DNA from: CAYOEJ01 sp964403015
GTDB taxonomy: Bacteria > Actinomycetota > Actinomycetes > Actinomycetales > Actinomycetaceae
Direction: 5' to 3'
DNA: 7,655 nt
Assembly (NCBI GenBank): GCA_964403015.1
Contig: CAYOEJ010000059.1
Location: 1-7,655 of the forward strand
The position numbers and the translations under genes are program-made. Shown in pieces: positions 6,677 through 7,655 of this stretch. How positions within the stretch are numbered: position 1 is the stretch's first letter; each line of letters opens with the position of its first letter. The notes under the pieces were generated by a model. That model saw only the letters and a program-made list of their open reading frames with translations, did no database searches and was not told the DNA's origin.

Positions 6677-6713
6677 AAGGTCCCGCCTGGCGTAACGCCA
6701 GGCGGGACCTTTT
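6677..6713 (+). terminator. Intrinsic terminator of malEFG
   Basis: AAGGTCCCGCCTGGCG (6677-6692) and CGCCAGGCGGGACCTT (6696-6711) form a 16-bp perfect stem with loop TAA, followed by TTTAT. This is a good Rho-independent terminator 26 bp after the malG stop. The minus-strand gene ends 35 bp further on and converges on it. In the leftward direction there is no T-run after the stem, so it would be weaker that way. Confidence 0.88.
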
Positions 6714-6722
6714 ATGTGGATC

Positions 6723-6739
6723 GCTGGCCAACGGCCAGC
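6723..6739 (-). terminator. Small hairpin after the cyclase-family gene, possible weak terminator
   Basis: GCTGGCC (6723-6729) and GGCCAGC (6733-6739) form a perfect 7-bp stem with a 3-nt loop, 6 bp beyond the stop of the minus-strand hydrolase gene. No T-run follows in the leftward direction. It could act with the larger neighbouring hairpin (6677-6711) to stop leftward transcription before malG, but the evidence is only the stem and its position. Confidence 0.4.
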
Positions 6740-6745
6740 CAGTGG

Positions 6746-7483
6746 TTACTTCTCGAATGTCGCCCACGCGCGCACGGGCAGGCCGTTCGCCTCGGCGATC
6801 TTCGCCCAGCCGATCGAGATTAGCGCGCCGTGAACCGGGACCTGATCGAGGTTTGCCAGCAGCTCCAGCTGGATTAGCCCGAGCTCGAGGGTATGGCGCT
6901 CAATGGCCAGATCGCCGGCGGCCGCGCAATCGACGGCCGGGTCGGTGTCGAGGGTCTCGTGCCCGATGCCCACCACGCCGCGCTCGTGTAGCGCGCTCAC
7001 GGCTTCCTTCGACCACCCGGGAGAGTGCAGCGCACCTGACTCATCGGCGTTGGCAAGGGCGGCGCCGTCGGGCCACCTCTTGTGCCAGTCGCTGCGGAAG
7101 GCCACGAAAGCGCCAGCCGGAATCGGTCCATACTCGGCCTCATAGGCTTCGATGTCCGCAACGCTGACCGCGTAGTCCACGTTCTCGGCCACCTCGGCGT
7201 GTTTATCGAGGATGACGAGCGGCAGCACGGCGTAGTCAATGCCGAAGTCCTTGGCCAGCGCGCCATCTGGGTGGAAGTGGCCGGGGAAGTCGATATGCGT
7301 ACCGAACTGCCCGGGGAAGGTCTGGCGCTGGATGCGCAGGTTGTACGGGGAATCGAAGTCGAGGATCGTCGTGTTGAGTTCGATCGCTCCTTCGGGCATT
7401 CCGCCCCAGTACGGCGAGTTGTCGTCAATCTCGTGCGTGAGGTCCACGCGCGTGACGTTCTTGTGAAGTTCCCATAGTGACAT
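6746..7483 (-). CDS. Cyclase-family metal-dependent hydrolase (kynurenine formamidase-like fold)
   Basis: Soluble 245-residue protein of the cyclase/KynB-like family (Pfam Cyclase), whose members hydrolyse amide, ester or ring bonds with Mn or Zn. The signature motif is QFGTHIDFPGHF (59-70): His63, Asp65 and His69 match metal-binding positions of the HxGTHxDxPxH pattern, but the first His is Gln59. A second conserved block is GVVGIGHETLDTDP (169-182), and a third is LIQLELLANLDQVPVHGALI (203-222), both typical of family members not dedicated to kynurenine. I chose ATG 7483, which has AGGAG 8 bases upstream; a TTG 42 bp earlier stays in frame but lacks a ribosome-binding site. It follows metE by 69 bp on the same strand and converges on malG. 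The substrate cannot be told: N-formylkynurenine, another amide, or a lactone are possible. No link to maltose metabolism is apparent. Confidence 0.88.
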   Translation of the reverse strand: MSLWELHKNVTRVDLTHEIDDNSPYWGGMPEGAIELNTTILDFDSPYNLRIQRQTFPGQFGTHIDFPGHFHPDGALAKDFGIDYAVLPLVILDKHAEVAENVDYAVSVADIEAYEAEYGPIPAGAFVAFRSDWHKRWPDGAALANADESGALHSPGWSKEAVSALHERGVVGIGHETLDTDPAVDCAAAGDLAIERHTLELGLIQLELLANLDQVPVHGALISIGWAKIAEANGLPVRAWATFEK

Positions 7484-7552
7484 GTCAGTTCTCCTGTTTA
7501 TTAAATAATGTTCGTCGAATACCAATTGCGGCGATGTCAGCGGAGCCGAGCT
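7484..7552 (-). other. metE to cyclase intergenic region
   Basis: This 69-bp gap contains the AGGAG ribosome-binding site of the cyclase gene and, just upstream, an AT-rich 11-bp near-palindrome (TTATTAAATAA, 7498-7508). No convincing metE terminator and no well-spaced promoter pair is visible, so whether the cyclase gene is read through from metE or has its own promoter is unresolved. Confidence 0.35.
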
Positions 7553-7655
7553 TTAGAGCCCAGCGCGCACCGTCGTCGTCGCCTCAACCAAGTTGCGAAG
7601 GGACTGCTCGGTCTCCTTGTAAGCGCGGGTCTTAAGGCCGCAGTCCGGGTTGATC
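7553..7655 (-). CDS. metE: Cobalamin-independent methionine synthase MetE (C-terminal fragment; rest beyond right edge)
   Basis: Only the last 33 complete codons plus the stop are in the window. They read INPDCGLKTRAYKETEQSLRNLVEATTTVRAGL in two overlapping parts: INPDCGLKTR at the start and the helical tail after it. NPDCGLKTR is the near-invariant MetE end motif. Its Cys is one of the zinc ligands that activate homocysteine for methyl transfer from 5-methyltetrahydropteroyltri-L-glutamate. The gene runs leftward and ends with TAA, 69 bp before the cyclase-family gene. The rest of the protein, roughly 720 residues, would lie past 7655, so integrity cannot be judged. Confidence 0.93.
   Translation of the reverse strand, partial: INPDCGLKTRAYKETEQSLRNLVEATTTVRAGL

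Noticed and set aside
7523..7525. Upstream TTG start for the cyclase-family gene (14 extra residues)
   Set aside because: No ribosome-binding site precedes it and the extra residues do not resemble the family, whereas ATG 7483 has AGGAG at a proper distance.

Overview
The window is the chromosomal maltose/maltodextrin uptake locus of a Gram-positive, fairly high-GC bacterium, most likely an actinomycete. The lineage call is an inference. It rests on the regulator, which reads like Streptomyces MalR/Reg1 along its whole length, on a lipoprotein sugar-binding protein, on the absence of a dedicated MalK ATPase beside the permeases, and on G/C-rich third codon positions. A smaller-genome actinomycete such as an Actinomycetaceae member would fit, but no genus can be fixed from the sequence alone.

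Layout. On the minus strand, reading leftward, are a LacI-family repressor (malR, 2435 to 1425) and a GH13 alpha-glucosidase (1326 down to the left edge, where it is cut off). The 98 bp between them contain a perfect 30-bp tandem duplication. A 292-bp divergent control region (2436-2727) separates malR from the plus-strand transporter operon: malE (binding lipoprotein), malF and malG (the two permease subunits). This region holds a malE promoter with a perfect TATAAT box and a 10-bp palindrome that is the best candidate MalR operator. An 18-bp perfect hairpin without a U-tract lies between malE and malF, and malF and malG overlap as ATGA. A strong GC-rich hairpin followed by T residues ends the operon at 6677-6713.

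Beyond it, on the minus strand and convergent with malG, are a cyclase-family metal-dependent hydrolase (7483 to 6746) and, at the right edge, the last 33 codons of metE (cobalamin-independent methionine synthase). These two look like an unrelated neighbouring unit.

How it works together (inference from the families): MalE captures malto-oligosaccharides outside the cell. MalF and MalG move them inward, powered by an ATPase encoded elsewhere, probably a shared MsiK-type protein. The cytoplasmic alpha-glucosidase releases glucose, and MalR turns the locus down when inducer is absent. I found no RNA genes, CRISPR array, insertion sequence or phage element, and no gene-free stretch longer than 300 bp. 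The gene content is ordinary; what deserves a second look is mostly in the non-coding DNA.
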